Part shown: one piece after another, positions 12,870 through 23,045 of the stretch
How the letters are laid out: each line of letters starts with the position of its first letter
How positions within the stretch are numbered: the first letter of the stretch is position 1
Origin: Siderastrea radians
Lineage: Eukaryota; Cnidaria; Anthozoa; Scleractinia; Rhizangiidae
Length of the DNA stretch: 64,000 nucleotides
NCBI GenBank assembly: GCA_964017195.1
Contig: OZ024900.1
Span: 27,645,929 to 27,709,928 of the forward strand
Direction: 5' to 3'
The notes under the pieces: generated by a model
Told to the model about the DNA's origin: nothing
What the model saw: only the letters and a program-made list of their open reading frames with translations
Database searches by the model: none
Program-made: the position numbers and the translations under genes

Positions 12870-12885
12870 GGCTCCTAAAAGAGCC
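12870..12885 (-). promoter_or_regulatory. Histone-type 3' stem-loop (copy 2)
   Basis: Read on the minus strand this is GGCTCTTTTAGGAGCC. It is a 6-bp stem with a 4-nt TTTA loop; the closing pair is T-G. It resembles the stem-loop at the 3' end of metazoan replication-dependent histone mRNAs, which typically ends in AGAGCC. No histone gene is visible beside it. Confidence 0.5.
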
Positions 12886-12933
12886 ATTTTTAGTGACCTG
12901 AAATCGTCCAAAGCGACGAAAGCAGGGCGCGGT

Positions 12934-12949
12934 GGCTCCTAAAAGAGCC
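12934..12949 (-). promoter_or_regulatory. Histone-type 3' stem-loop (copy 1)
   Basis: This carries the same 16-nt minus-strand stem-loop as 12870-12885. It starts only a few bases after a possible TAA stop of the cargo ORF at about 12955. The two copies are 64 bp apart and both are followed by CC and a purine- and C-rich stretch. Two matches in one orientation just downstream of a coding-like region are hard to dismiss as chance. The neighbouring ORF is not a histone. Confidence 0.5.
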
Positions 12950-12953
12950 GTTT

Positions 12954-14000
12954 TAATAGGTGCTGGACCAGCGACACGATTCAGGAACAGTCAGCAGTGG
13001 TATCTTGATGGTAGCTGGCATGGCGGAAGGCGCAGGTGGACTCAGCAAACTTGATCTTTGCGATAAGGGATCGCGACGGCACATCCAGCGCAAACTTCGT
13101 GAATGTCACGTAGAAGAAGCGGTCGTCTTGTTTCAGTTTGACATCCCACTTCGCACCAAGCAGGGGATCGAGGTCACTGAGGCGAGTTTTGGGTTTTTCT
13201 ACCTTGAAATTGTTGCCAATCGTCAACTCCAGTAGCTCAAGGTCGCCGTGAAGGTCAGCTGGGCTCAGTTTGACGCTGAAACTGCGAGCTGCTTTTGTAG
13301 ACATCCCTTTTTGGATCTCGGATCGGAGTTTAGACGCCAAGTCATTCCTTCTGACACGAAGTTGGTAGGCGCGGTCGGAAAGGTGCTGCTGAAGAGGCTG
13401 GGAAACTCGCAGAATCGATTTTTGGCGAATGTCCAGCAACAGTTTTCTAAACTGCGCTGAAAGTGTTGTACCCTGAACTGTGAAGACAGCGGATGCTGGA
13501 CAGGTCAGGCTGAAGTTTGCTGCAAGGCCGACAGCGACACCATCGGAAAGCTGGCACTTTTGGGCGTTCAGCAGAATGTTGTGGCTGGCACCTTCGTAGA
13601 TCTCCAACATAGTGAAGACCACATCTGCGCAGCTGGAAGACAGGGTGACCAGATCGCCGCAGCTGACTTCCTCACCATCAGGTCGTACGATGGTCGCGAA
13701 CTGTGGGGCCGTCTGCGAATTGTATTGCACTGGAGGTGGCGCTGTTGCTACAGGCGATGGTGCAGTCAGGGGCGAAGCTGCAGGCTTTCGGCTTTTCTTC
13801 ACGGGAACTGGAACTGGATCTTCAAGTGGCGGCAGCACATCACTAAAGGAAACGATGAGCTGATCGTTTTCGCATTCGACGGTCACAAGCTCCAGAAAGA
13901 ATCTACCACTTTGACAATGGCAGATTTTCTGTTGCCCTCGACGTCGATGTCAATACTGTCATCTGGCAGCAACTTGTTGAAGTTTACTGCCTAACTAACC
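12954..14000 (-). pseudogene. Unrecognised GC-rich ORF in DIRS-A cargo
   Basis: A 301-codon minus-strand frame (13886-12981) encodes a soluble-looking protein. It has a proline/alanine-rich linker near its N-terminus (VPVPVKKSRKPAA, then several PPP/AP runs). A mixed alpha/beta body with regularly spaced hydrophobics follows. Codon-like composition continues beyond both ends in neighbouring frames. Upstream, 13990-13890 reads as a plausible continuation (KLLPDDSIDIDVEGN) one base out of frame. Downstream, a second frame runs on to about 12955 (TIKIPLLTVPESCRW). The gene therefore seems to carry at least two small indels. It is visibly richer in G+C than its AT-rich surroundings. There are no membrane segments and I recognise no family. 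It could be a captured host gene or retrocopy, or an accessory gene of the element. Confidence 0.45.
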
Positions 14001-14617
14001 TAAACTCACCGTGAAGTAAAAAGGCATCAACAGCCATTAACGGCATGAAAGCCTTTTGCCTTGGACAAATAAAATGTAAGTACTTTTAAAGTTGACTGTG
14101 ATGTATTCAATTTAACAACATTTTTAAGAGCTTAACGTCTCCGGCATATCGATGTGCGACTTTTTATTAAACATTCGATCGATCGTTGTGGTTTTTTTTC
14201 CTTGAGAAACATTTAAAACAAAACAATCTTCCGCTTTTTCACTGTTCATTCCAATAAAAAAGCAGAAATCAAACGGTAATTGGATTTTACAACTCAGAGA
14301 TTTTTTAAACAATACAGCGTAATTAAGATAACCTGACAAGTTACGTCTATTGTTCTTCCATGAATAGAGCAACGTTTCGGTAGTCTGAGCAAAAACAATG
14401 CTTGAGAAGTCGACCTACACAAGGGATTACTTGATTGACAGTAAGATTGACAGGCCAGCCTTAAGTTACGCATGCTCTGTCTCGCTTTCTTGCTAATTTG
14501 CATTTTCCCGTGCAACGTGTTTCTATGGGCGCAGTTCTGTAATGGTAAAGGCATGTCAAACTGGGCAGCCAGTAACGTACTAGGGCCAACAAAGGGCGGG
14601 AACCCAGTAAGCGGTGG
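14001..14617. other. Cargo segment of DIRS-A, last part
   Basis: AT-rich sequence between the unknown ORF and the ICR. I see no coding feature that I can support. Confidence 0.4.
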
Positions 14618-14740
14618 GCATGTGATCTCCTAGCCTTCTGCTGTCATGTGGTAGAATCTCAATCAAACTTCAACTTACAGGTAAGTCTCATTTAATTATC
14701 CAATTCTATCACATGACCAGAAGGCGGGAGATCCCATGAG
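14618..14740. repeat. DIRS-A internal complementary region (ICR)
   Basis: Bases 14618-14702 are the reverse complement of the outer left end (11406-11489). Bases 14702-14740 are the reverse complement of the outer right end (18824-18862), with one small gap. The two complements abut with about 2 bases shared at 14701-14702. In the accepted model for DIRS replication this region templates the joining of the two ends in a circular intermediate. Confidence 0.88.
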
Positions 14741-14871
14741 ACTTTAGAGCCCTGATACGCCCATTCAGGCAATCCTAACAGGTACATAGGACCAGCAATA
14801 TGACAAGCTGCATTCATGCCTGACCTATTTTATTACAATATAAATTCAGTATAGTAAACGGGTAATAATAA

Positions 14872-16001
14872 TTACTGACTGCTGAGAAGCGCAGAGGCTA
14901 TACTGGCCTCTTGTATTACTGGCTTGTTATAATACTTGTAAAATGTTTGTGCAGAACTCCAGCCTGCTTTGTCCATTATCTCGTGTATAGGGACGTCCTT
15001 TGCACAAGCCTTGGAGGTAAAGGCTGCTCTTGTACTATGCGGAGAGAACACTGAAGTGTCAATGCCACACAATTTGAGGGTGGCCTTAGTCCATTTTGAA
15101 ATGGTGTCCCTAGATACCGCTTTGTACAGTTTTACTGTTGAGTCCTATTGATATATTCTTGTAAGCAAGACAGTGGGCAAATGGTCGTGTCTGAGTGATA
15201 TCTAGCTATTTCAATCCGGGTAGGAGACACGCCGGGCCTGCTGGTCTTAGTATGTTGCAAAATGTCAAACGAGTATCGCTGGTCTTCCTTACTCAGGTGC
15301 TCAAGGTCAAGGAGGTGGATAGACTGATCTCTCTGACCGGAAACTCATAACAACAGCATAAGAACTTTATAGGTCAAATCTTTGAGTGGTAGCGTGACAT
15401 TAGGATAAGACTTAGATAAGTGTCTGAGGACAAGTGATACGTCCCAAATACTATTGTATTTTGGTGTAGGTAGTCTACTTTCAAAGACACCTTTCATAAA
15501 CCTAGTGACAACAGGATTAGTGCCAAAATCACCACCTTCTATCTTGATCATCGTAGATAATGCCGAGCGGGCAGTGTTCAATGTTGAGTAACTAAGTCCA
15601 TTGTTGTAGAGGGTCAACAGGAAGTTCAACGCGTCATTTAACGAAGGTGCAAGGTAATCCACCTGTCTCTCACTACAAAATGCCACCCATTTTTGGAGGT
15701 ACGTGGCATATTGCTTTTGTGTTCCTTGTCGCCAGGATGCCATGAGTACTTGGGTAGCGTCTGCTGGAATCTGCATACGTCTGAAGTACTCCCTGATACA
15801 GGACATACCATTAGGTAGAGCTTCTTGTGCAGGGGATGTGGTTGGTTGTGTGAGGGATGCTTCAGCAGATTGCTGCTTGGTGGGATGACCCATGGCTGTT
15901 CCACTAGAAACTGCAGCAGGAGGGGAAACCAAGTTTGTGTCGGCCAGAACGGGGCAATCAGTACTCCCGTGGCTTTGTCTTGTGAAATTTTTTGTAGTCA
16001 T
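14872..16001 (-). pseudogene. DIRS-A tyrosine recombinase (frameshifted)
   Basis: This encodes the integrase-like recombinase that inserts circular DIRS DNA. The N-terminal part is a 218-codon frame (16001-15345). Its core-binding-like segment includes LMASWRQGTQKQYATYLQKWV and a helical SYSTLNTARSALSTM block. The catalytic half continues in other frames: SGQRDQSIHLLDL, with the first conserved arginine, at about 15350-15300, then a block near 15240-15130. The C-terminal frame (15072-14872) holds the HSTRAAFTSKA box (H-x-x-R) and FYKYYNKP with the likely nucleophilic tyrosine. At least one frameshift and one stop separate the parts. The start of this frame overlaps the end of the RNase H frame by a few bases. 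Confidence 0.85.
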
Positions 16002-17626
16002 CTTGGCAGAAGACTGAAAGGGGGAAATGCATAAAAGTTATGATTATTCCAGTCTACTGAAAATGCATCTGTGTAAGTACTGCCAGGATCAGCTTTCCAC
16101 GCACAGTACGTACTGAGCTCATTATTCAAGCGGGTTGCAAACATATCAATGTTCAGGTTTGGATGACGTGACACAATTTTTCCGAATTCTAGCTCGTTCA
16201 ATTTCCATTCATGCCTGTCAGAAAATTCCCTGGATTTTTCATCTGCTCCGGTATTCAAAATTACAGCGATATGGACTGCTGAAAGCCAAACATTTCTTGT
16301 GATGCAGCATTCCCAAACCAAGAAAGCTAGTTGATTGAGCTCAACAGATTTTGAACCTCCCATGTTATTGATGTAAGCTACCGCGGTTGTGTTATCGATC
16401 TGGATCTGTACATGTATGTCATGCATATCTGTACAAAAACATTTCAGAGCAAAGAAAGCCGCATATAGCTCAAGTATATTGATGTGGGATTGGGCCTCGG
16501 ACGGTGTCCACCGCCCCCCTGACTTTCTTTCGCCATACACAGCTCCCCATCCCAACTTTGAGGCATCGGACTGTGTGACAAATACTGCGCTTTAAGCGCA
16601 ATATTTAACCATTGAATTTCTGTCAACGCCGGTTGTGATAAGTGCATAGCACTAGAATAATCACCCTTATTGGCTACAAGGGTGCTGTACTTGCCACGTT
16701 CCAAATGCCTGTAATGCAACGGGCCGTATTGTGCCCCAGGGAAATTGGAAACCAGAATACCGATAACCTCAGCCACATGTCGGATGGTGGGGTTGTCGTT
16801 CTGAAGGAGCAAGTTGCAATTCGACAAGATTTTTCTGACTTTGTCCTCTATGGGTGTAACTGTCATGTGCACAGAGTCGAGGACAAAATCAAGAAACGTG
16901 AGCCTCTGAGTTGGTACGAATACCGATTTGTCAGGGTGTACAAAGAAACCTAGCTGCATAAACATTGTTGTAGTATCGATCATGTTTACACGACATTCCT
17001 CAAATGTGTCTCCTTGAAGATAAGAGTCATCAATATAACCTGAACTCAGGTGTCCCGCGCTGCGCAGAGCCGAGTAAACTGGCTTTAACAGCTTCGTGAA
17101 AACACGGGGCGCACTGGCCAATCCGTTTGGTAAGCAAGTATACTGAAAATACTTGCCATCAAACCAGAACTTCAAAAATTTTTGGTAGCCGGGGTCAATC
17201 GGGACAGTATAATAGGCGTCTTTCAGGTCTACAGAGGGCCATGTAGCAGCCTGGTTTGATCATGGTGATGGCAGTTTCGAGTGTGTCCATTTTAAAAGGG
17301 TGATATTCGACAAATTCATTAAACTGTTTTAAATTTAAGATAGTGCGATGCGTGCCATCCTTTTTGGGATGCAGGAAAATCGTTGATACGAAATCGCCTA
17401 TTTCCGGAGATGATGGCACTATGACACCTTTTGTGATAAGCTTATCAATTTCAGAGTGAACAATAGTTCGCTCTTTGGCATTAAATAGGCTAGGTCTACG
17501 AGCACTCAGTTGAGGCAGAATATCGCCTTTAAACTCTATTTTAACCCAGCAACATACTGAAGTATGATAGGGTCCGAAGTAAGACCTTTCCACTGCGCTA
17601 GGTAATCGCGCAGTGTACCAGCGCAA
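15998..17626 (-). pseudogene. DIRS-A reverse transcriptase/RNase H (frameshifted)
   Basis: Three overlapping or adjacent frames together make one RT-RNase H polyprotein. Frame 17626-17195 carries the RT fingers (IFLHPKKDGTHRTILNLKQF). Frame 17175-16444 carries the palm with YFQYTCLPNGLASAP, the catalytic YIDD box, and the thumb (IGILVSNFPGAQYGPLHYR). Frame 16555-15998 carries RNase H (GWGAVYG, ILELYAAFFALK, IDNTTAVAYINNMGG), followed by the conserved DIRS segment ending FYAFPPFSLLPR. Two frameshifts, near 17200 and near 16600, break the product. The catalytic boxes themselves are kept. It acted with Gag and the recombinase to copy element RNA. Confidence 0.87.
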
Positions 17627-17702
17627 AAGCTGGTTTGCTGCCCAAGCATGTTTTGCACAACATCATTTTGTGTCAATATAAGCTTATCCCATACCTCAGA
17701 TA

Positions 17703-18621
17703 TCATTGGCGTTGGTTCGTCTCGCTTTTGGAGCCCTGGTAGGGGTGAAACCTGTTACTCCCTCTACTGGAGTAGGAACCCTGTGAGCGGTGCGAACCGT
17801 GTCTGTACGTGTCCCTGCGATCACTTGACTGGGTGGGGTGCATTTTCTTTGTGAGCTTGTTTGTGTCCGTGATATCTTTGGTAAGCTTGGATAAATCACC
17901 AAAAAGAAATTCTGATGTTCCCACAACTGTACTGCACACAGAACCATGGTCCTTATGCAATTCTTTCTTCGTGGCAAGGCGCCTTGCGTGGCTTGCCTCG
18001 TGGTGACATTGGATCGTCAAAGCGATAACATCGGTTAGCAATGCAAGCAATTCGCTTTCACCCTCATGTTTTTCATGACTATGTCTGCCGTTTTGGCCAT
18101 CGCTATCATAGAAGCCACAAGCATGTTCTGGTTCTTTTGAGAGCCAGCATCCTGTGTCCTCATGGACGCAGATATTTGGTTCCAAATAAGTGGATTAACT
18201 TTGGGTGTGCGAAGTCCCTCGATGTTCTCAGGGCGCACGTAGTTGTCGATCTTTGCTTTTAGCGCCTCGGCGCTCATTTTATCCTTGAGGAGGGCATTCA
18301 CTACCTCAGCCAGCTTGCCCTTGATGGCCGGGCCTGTTTTCTCCTTTAGGTTCAGATCCTGAGCTATGGCCTTTAACAGGGCCGTATTTCCACTCGACTC
18401 GCCCTCGGCCGATGCCCTGTTCTGATCCTGCCTCGTGGGTTCTCCGTGATTGCTTGTGGAATCACCGTCAGCATTAGGGTCTGGCTCTTGCTGCTCATCT
18501 GCAATCAACCTTTCAAGATTCCATTCTTTACTTGCATTTGGTCAAGTAAGAGCGAGAACTTATCCTCAAGGCTTTGTTGTTTAGGCCTCGTGTCAGAGAT
18601 TCCGCTCTCAGAGTCACTCAT
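17703..18621 (-). pseudogene. DIRS-A Gag (frameshifted)
   Basis: The likely start is the ATG at 18621-18619, giving an acidic N-terminus (MSDSESGISDTRP). A frameshift near 18520 moves into the 157-codon frame 18508-18035, with an acidic, glutamine-rich region and a helical core (KIDNYVRPENIEGLRTPKVN). A second frameshift near 18060 moves to the frame ending at 17703. That frame has a conserved helical part (SEFLFGDLSKLTKDITD) and a basic Arg/Ser/Gly-rich tail, probably nucleic-acid binding. There are no CCHC knuckles, as is usual for DIRS Gag. It lies just inside the right ITR and about 80 bp upstream of the RT frame. Confidence 0.8.
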
Positions 18622-18797
18622 TCTGGTATCTGAGCGTGTGTTCCTAACTACGTTAGGGTCTAAATCTTTTAAGTAGTGTCAACTACGTTAACACAGAAAC
18701 TGGAATGGGTGAGAACTGACTGCGTCAGTCTCTCCAGAATAAGTTTTTCCCGCAGTACGGAGTACTGACGTCTGTTCGCGCAAAGCGAAAACCATGT

Positions 18798-18862
18798 AAT
18801 GACTTGCGCAAGTGCCGTGCTATCTCATGGGATCTCCCGCCTTGTGGTCATGTGATAGAATT
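18798..18862 (-). repeat. DIRS-A 5' (right) ITR
   Basis: Inverted partner of 11451-11517, with several mismatches. Its last 39 bases are complementary to the second half of the ICR. The promoter for Gag transcription would be expected in or beside it. Confidence 0.88.
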
Positions 18863-19439
18863 ATTGAATAACTGGAAACAACTGAGAATAGTGACAGCGG
18901 ATCTTACAAAGTGTTGCTTTTATCAGTGGTGCTTGTCATTTCAGCAAAGTAGCTAGACAATCTTTGAAGTGCAGCAGTAGTCAATGCTGTTTTCTATTGC
19001 ATAATGTTCTATGCAACTAGTCATTTTAACTCTTCTAAAACTCTGTTTCGTAGGTTTTTAATCTGCCTGAGAACTGACATGGGGCCTTGGGATTGATCAG
19101 TTAAAATGAAAATAGGTATTAAACCACATGCACGAAGACAATATATTACTAGCCAAGGGTAGTCACATCGCCTTATCCTAAATTGGAAATTTAGCTTGTG
19201 GAATTCACAGTAGTTGATTGCAACATAACGGAGTAACAATGTATTTGAATCACTGCTGAGTGTGATGAGCCTTACTTCCTCAGTTTATGAAGGTCATTGT
19301 TAGTACGGTATTGTTCAATTTAGCCATGCTAATGACATAAAACACCTAAAAAAACAAATAAGGGACGGCACAAGGAACTTCTTCTCTATACCCCCTATGC
19401 CCCCTTCCTTCAAAACTGGCAATGACACATGCAACAGGC
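18863..19439. other. No recognisable gene
   Basis: Spacer between DIRS-A and the SWIM-type remnant. No supportable feature. Confidence 0.5.
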
Positions 19440-20730
19440 ATGGTTTGAATGATCCTCGACATAGTCACATAAAGTTGGAACTCGAACTTGGCATTGTCCG
19501 TACTCTATCCAGTCTACTGAATCTGTTGCCTTAGTGTTATTTGTTGGCTCTTCTTTCAGACAAGAGGCACAAACATATGGCTCAATGTCTTCCAGTTCCT
19601 GGACAGTTTCTGACAGGGTGACTTTTGGCTGTTGTACTTGGGATTTTTTCTATTGAGAGAAACCGTTTTTGTTTTCACCAAGTTTGTCAGGAGGAAATGA
19701 TCTTGTTTGTACATACTGATGGTCATTGCCAATTACAGAAAGTCCCTGTGAAACTGATTTAGCAGTGCGGATATGGTGTATTTTTGCTTGGAGCACTTTG
19801 AAAAATATCACTCCATTCAGCTAACTCAGCCATTGTGCGTCCTTTGAGATCTTGGAAATAATTTTCATTTTGGGGGTACTTTTCTCATTGAATTAAACTT
19901 TCTATGCTCTCTCTTTTCTCAGCACTATCATCAACTGCCTTCTCTGGAGTGGTCATTGCCTCTTTGGGTGGTTCTGCAAAGTTGAAAGCGTGAATATGGC
20001 AACATACAAGATTACAGCATAACCGAGACAATTGCACTTGTAGGAATGTGTGCAGGGGTGCTCAGAGAGGACATCGAAGCTGACACGTGCAGACAGAGGA
20101 GCCAACTCTTCTCACATGGTAAACTTTGTTGTTGTCTGTGGCGAATCGTACTTGCCAGGAACCACTGTCCTCTCTGATTATCGATTCTACTGATAGAGAC
20201 TCTGCCTGCTTGTGTTGCTTGTTGTTGTCGTGCTGCCGTTGTGTAGCCTTGCCCTTGTTGGCTTTTATCCACTGCTTGTAGGCCTTGTCATGCAAAATTT
20301 TATGTAGCGTGGACAGCAGATGAACTATGCTTTGTTTCCTTTCCAGGTAAATCTTCAGAGTGCGATGCAAACTTGCCACGAACATGTTGATATTTGCTGG
20401 TGTTCCTTCCTGGAAGCACCTGGCCAACTTGCGTGGTCAAGACGCATACTCCTTCTCAAAGTAAGAGGCCATTGGCTCAGAGATTCCTTCAACGGGAGCA
20501 CACTTGGTTAAACTTTTCGCTTGGGGAGAAGTGGGTTTCCTGACATCAGACTGCAGAGGTTTTTGCACTGGTAGATGGCTGCTCAGTGAAGTCATTGTTG
20601 GTAGATCTGGACAAAATAGGGGTGTTTGACTGTTGCTTGGGGGTTGAACTGTTATTAATCGTAGATGCGGACAAAGTTGGGGTCTTTGAATGTGAATTGG
20701 CTGTTCAACAACTCTTTCTGGGGCCAGGTC
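19440..20730 (-). pseudogene. SWIM zinc-finger transposon-type protein remnant
   Basis: On the minus strand, a 121-codon frame (20427-20062) has a helical region (FVASLHRTLKIYLERKQSI) followed by a histidine-rich linker. A SWIM-like pattern comes next (SSVCTCQLRCP, with PAH just out of frame), matching the C-x-C...C-x-H zinc site of MULE-type transposases and related proteins. Upstream (20733-20437) is a Ser/Thr/Pro-rich stretch containing an imperfect internal repeat at about 20600-20720. Downstream near 19640-19440 is a second cysteine-rich block (YVCASCLKEEP, then HACCMCHC) like a PHD or treble-clef finger. The frames are broken by stops. Proteins combining SWIM, PHD-like and YqaJ domains are frequent in cnidarian repeats. 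A PHD/YqaJ fragment of similar look occurs at 58.5-59.3 kb. Confidence 0.5.
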
Positions 20731-20984
20731 CAACCGATGGATTTGGGGATGGTTTAGGCATTGGTGTTAAGGCGGCAGAAAAATTTGGAAGAACATTCTT
20801 TAGCTAATGAATGGTTCTTGGATACTTCTGGAGTTAACCCATGGGATGAAGATGTTAGATGATTAAGAGACAACTTTGTAGGAAAGTTATCGTGGTGCCA
20901 ATCAAACTGCAGAAGAATGTAATCAATGTGGATGCGGCCTTTGGCAACTGAAGACATCGGGCAGTCTTCTCAGGTAATTACAAT

Positions 20985-21531
20985 GTCGCCTTGGGTGGTG
21001 CAAATAGCTTTTTTTCTTTCTTGTATGGACCAATTAGGTATTGAAAAAAATGATCTGTTCAGTGTCGCCAGGGCTGCGTTGATGAGTACAGTGACTTGAG
21101 TACAATGACTCCACATATATGGGAACAGGAATGCCAGAAAGGATTTCATCTCCTGTGTAGTTGTGGCTCTCCAATTTCTGACTCCTTTTACTTTGGCATG
21201 TATGTTACTACATCAAACGATTTCTTTAATCAGTTTGTTGTCAAAGAAATGCAAAAAGAAATCGACTGCCCTCACAGGATTTTGCAAACCTACAGACGGG
21301 CCCACTGGAAGTGCAAATTTGTCAATGGGTGGCTCAAATCTTTTGTTTCCCTGTTCAATATTAGTGGAAAGATTGATGCCAAAACCCGTTAATTCTTTTT
21401 TGTCGTTGTCCTTTTTGAAGAACATTTCTAATTCATCATCACTGGCTTCAGGGAGGTTATCAGAGCTTTCTGCATCATCAGAATCGCTGCTTTCACTGCC
21501 AGACATTTTGCTATTACTCTTGGAAGACATG
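20985..21531 (-). pseudogene. piggyBac-like transposase, N-terminal fragment
   Basis: The likely start is the ATG at 21531-21529, followed by an acidic serine-rich leader (SGSESSDSDDAESSD). The conserved N-terminal block comes next (VDFFLHFFDNKLIKEIV), then an in-frame TGA at 21215-21213. The same frame continues with CSNIHAKVKGVRNW and TTTQEMKSFLAFLF, the usual start of the piggyBac DDE domain. After about 21120 the similarity fades through a frameshift, and the catalytic core is absent. Full-length members are 500-600 residues, so only the first third is left. The TGA sits where a CGA would fit. Confidence 0.68.
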
Positions 21532-21879
21532 TAAAAATGGCGTGGTTGCGCAAAGACAAAGAAATTTCTGACAAATCCGAAATACAGTACAGCCCTAAAA
21601 TAATGCACGTGCAAGAACTTCTTTTTGTGTCTGCAAGCCGGCAACTTCTTTTGGCTACTTGCGGGACGCTTGTGCTTGAATACTGCAAGCCGCAAGAACT
21701 TGTTTGCATTTAGAAGTTAAAACCGCTAGAACTTCTTTGCGGTAAGATGTTCGGACCACAAGTAAGTGTAAGAACTTCTTTGCGCGAACATCTTAGAACC
21801 TGGAGAAGGTACTGAAACAAGACCTGCTATACGCCCCTTTTCGGCGCAAGGCACGGTTGAAATGGGCTGCATTTTATCT

Positions 21880-22250
21880 TGCAATCAGTTGTTTATTTGG
21901 TCGCTTGGTAAGTTTTTTTTGGTTTAGAATTGTTTTTATCTGATAAAGAGGGCAGTAGGTTCTGAATTTGATGCTGGTTGCATTCGATGTTGTTTTCTAA
22001 CCGCTGGGAAGAAATGAAGCATGCATATTTTATTGTTTATTACATGTCCCAGAGTATGAAGATTTAGGAAGGACCAAGGGAGACCGAGCTTGCAACTGAT
22101 CTCGTTTTAATGAAATCACACACTAGAACTAAATTACACATTCAATTCTGAGCAATATGAAAAGCACATGGTTCGATAATTTATACACCTAAGGGAGAGC
22201 ATGTGATAACATTCTATAATGACATTCCACACATTCTACATCCCCCTTTG
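21880..22250 (-). repeat. Probable gypsy 3' LTR and polypurine tract
   Basis: Reading on the minus strand, a polypurine tract (CAAAGGGGGA, 22250-22241) is followed immediately by TGTAGAATGTGTGG. This is how a gypsy 3' LTR begins. A TATA-like TATAAAT lies about 70 bases in, and AATAAA signals occur near 22040. It sits downstream of integrase C-terminal sequence in the same orientation. The far end of the LTR was not located and the 5' LTR is not in the window. Confidence 0.5.
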
Positions 22251-22330
22251 CAAAATAAATAACAAAACCGAAAACAACACAAACCAATTACAGCAAAAAA
22301 AATTATTTGCTGAGTCAGCAGTTCTAATAG

Positions 22331-22950
22331 TCAATGTTTAAGGTCAGTCCCAAAATAGAACGTCAATGTATTTTCCCCAAACAGGTAACAATGAGTGACA
22401 TCCTGTGATTTGTGAGCATCAGGATGGATCAGGTTACCAGTACCAGCATCTGACCTGGTCGTTGAGCTCAGAAAAGACGTAATTGGAGTTTGAGATCTGA
22501 CAACAGTCCTCAAGGGGGCCTCTTGAGGGAATGGAGACTTGGCAGGTGTCTTGGATGTGGATGGTGAGGACTTGCAGGAGGCTGTTGAGGAGCACTAGTA
22601 GGCTGAACAGGAACTAGTTCTGGAACGACCAGATGTCTGCGGTTTCTACGGTACTCCTTTCCTCCAGCTTCCACAATGTGGGATCGTGGCTGTGTGGCGG
22701 GTCGTTTGACAATGCCAACTTTCTCATAACCTTTGTTGGTCTGAAGTCTCACAACCTGCTCTGGATTGAGAGGTGGAAGAGGTTTGGCATGCTGATCGTA
22801 GTAGGCCTTCTTCTGTTGGCTGTTGCTTTAATTCCACACGTGAAGAGACATGTCTGCTGTCAAGTGCTTTGGGAGTGAGGAGTTTCTTTGCAACGGGAAG
22901 AACACCTCTGATTCGTCTAGACATCAGTTGCTGAGCAGGAGGATCTGAGG
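22331..22950 (-). pseudogene. Ty3/gypsy integrase C-terminal remnant
   Basis: Minus-strand sequence near 22945-22860 reads PPAQQLMSRRIRGVLPVAKKL. After a frameshift, 22752-22510 reads RLQTNKGYEKVGIVKRPAT and AGGKEYRRNRRHLV. This order, a polypurine-LTR approach preceded by an SPAQ-LMGRR-like block and a GPY-like C-terminal module, is typical of the end of gypsy pol. A proline-rich tail continues to about 22331. The core integrase, RT and protease are missing: sequence upstream of about 22950 belongs to another element. Confidence 0.68.
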
Positions 22951-23045
22951 CATCTGTTGACGAAGGACTGCAGTTTGTTGGAGTTGCTTTTGTTACTCTC
23001 CACGTCTCTGAGCCATAAAGGAGGACAGACTTCACGTTTTTGTTG
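22946..23045 (-). pseudogene. LINE RT C-terminal fragment
   Basis: A short minus-strand block reads KSVLLYGSETWRVTK, then, one frame over, NKLQSFVNRCLR. This is the signature just after the RT domain in CR1/RTE-like LINEs. It abuts the gypsy integrase fragment, so one element was broken by the other or both by a deletion. Confidence 0.6.

Larger units (their letters stand above)
11406..18862 (-). mobile_element. DIRS-A: full-length DIRS-like retrotransposon with ITRs and ICR
   Basis: A 7.46-kb element reading on the minus strand. Gag (from 18621), RT/RNase H (17626-15998) and tyrosine recombinase (16001-14872) are in that order. Its ends are inverted repeats of each other (11451-11517 against 18798-18862). 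An ICR at 14618-14740 is complementary first to the outer left end and then to the outer right end. This architecture defines DIRS elements, which replicate through a circular intermediate and integrate by recombinase without target duplication. The ends at 11406 and 18862 are set by where ICR complementarity stops. Unusually, about 3.1 kb (11520-14617) lies between the ICR and the 3' ITR. All three genes carry frameshifts, so the copy is inactive. Confidence 0.88.

Noticed and set aside
12870..12949. A histone gene beside the stem-loops
   Set aside because: No H1, H2A, H2B, H3 or H4 sequence can be read on either strand nearby; only the 3' stem-loop pattern is present.
13560..13994. 144-codon plus-strand ORF antisense to the cargo gene
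   Set aside because: Its residues track the complement of the better minus-strand frame, which has a more protein-like composition. Treated as a shadow.
22724..23035. A single 103-codon gene
   Set aside because: The frame runs by chance from a LINE RT tail into a gypsy integrase tail; two different elements meet near 22950.
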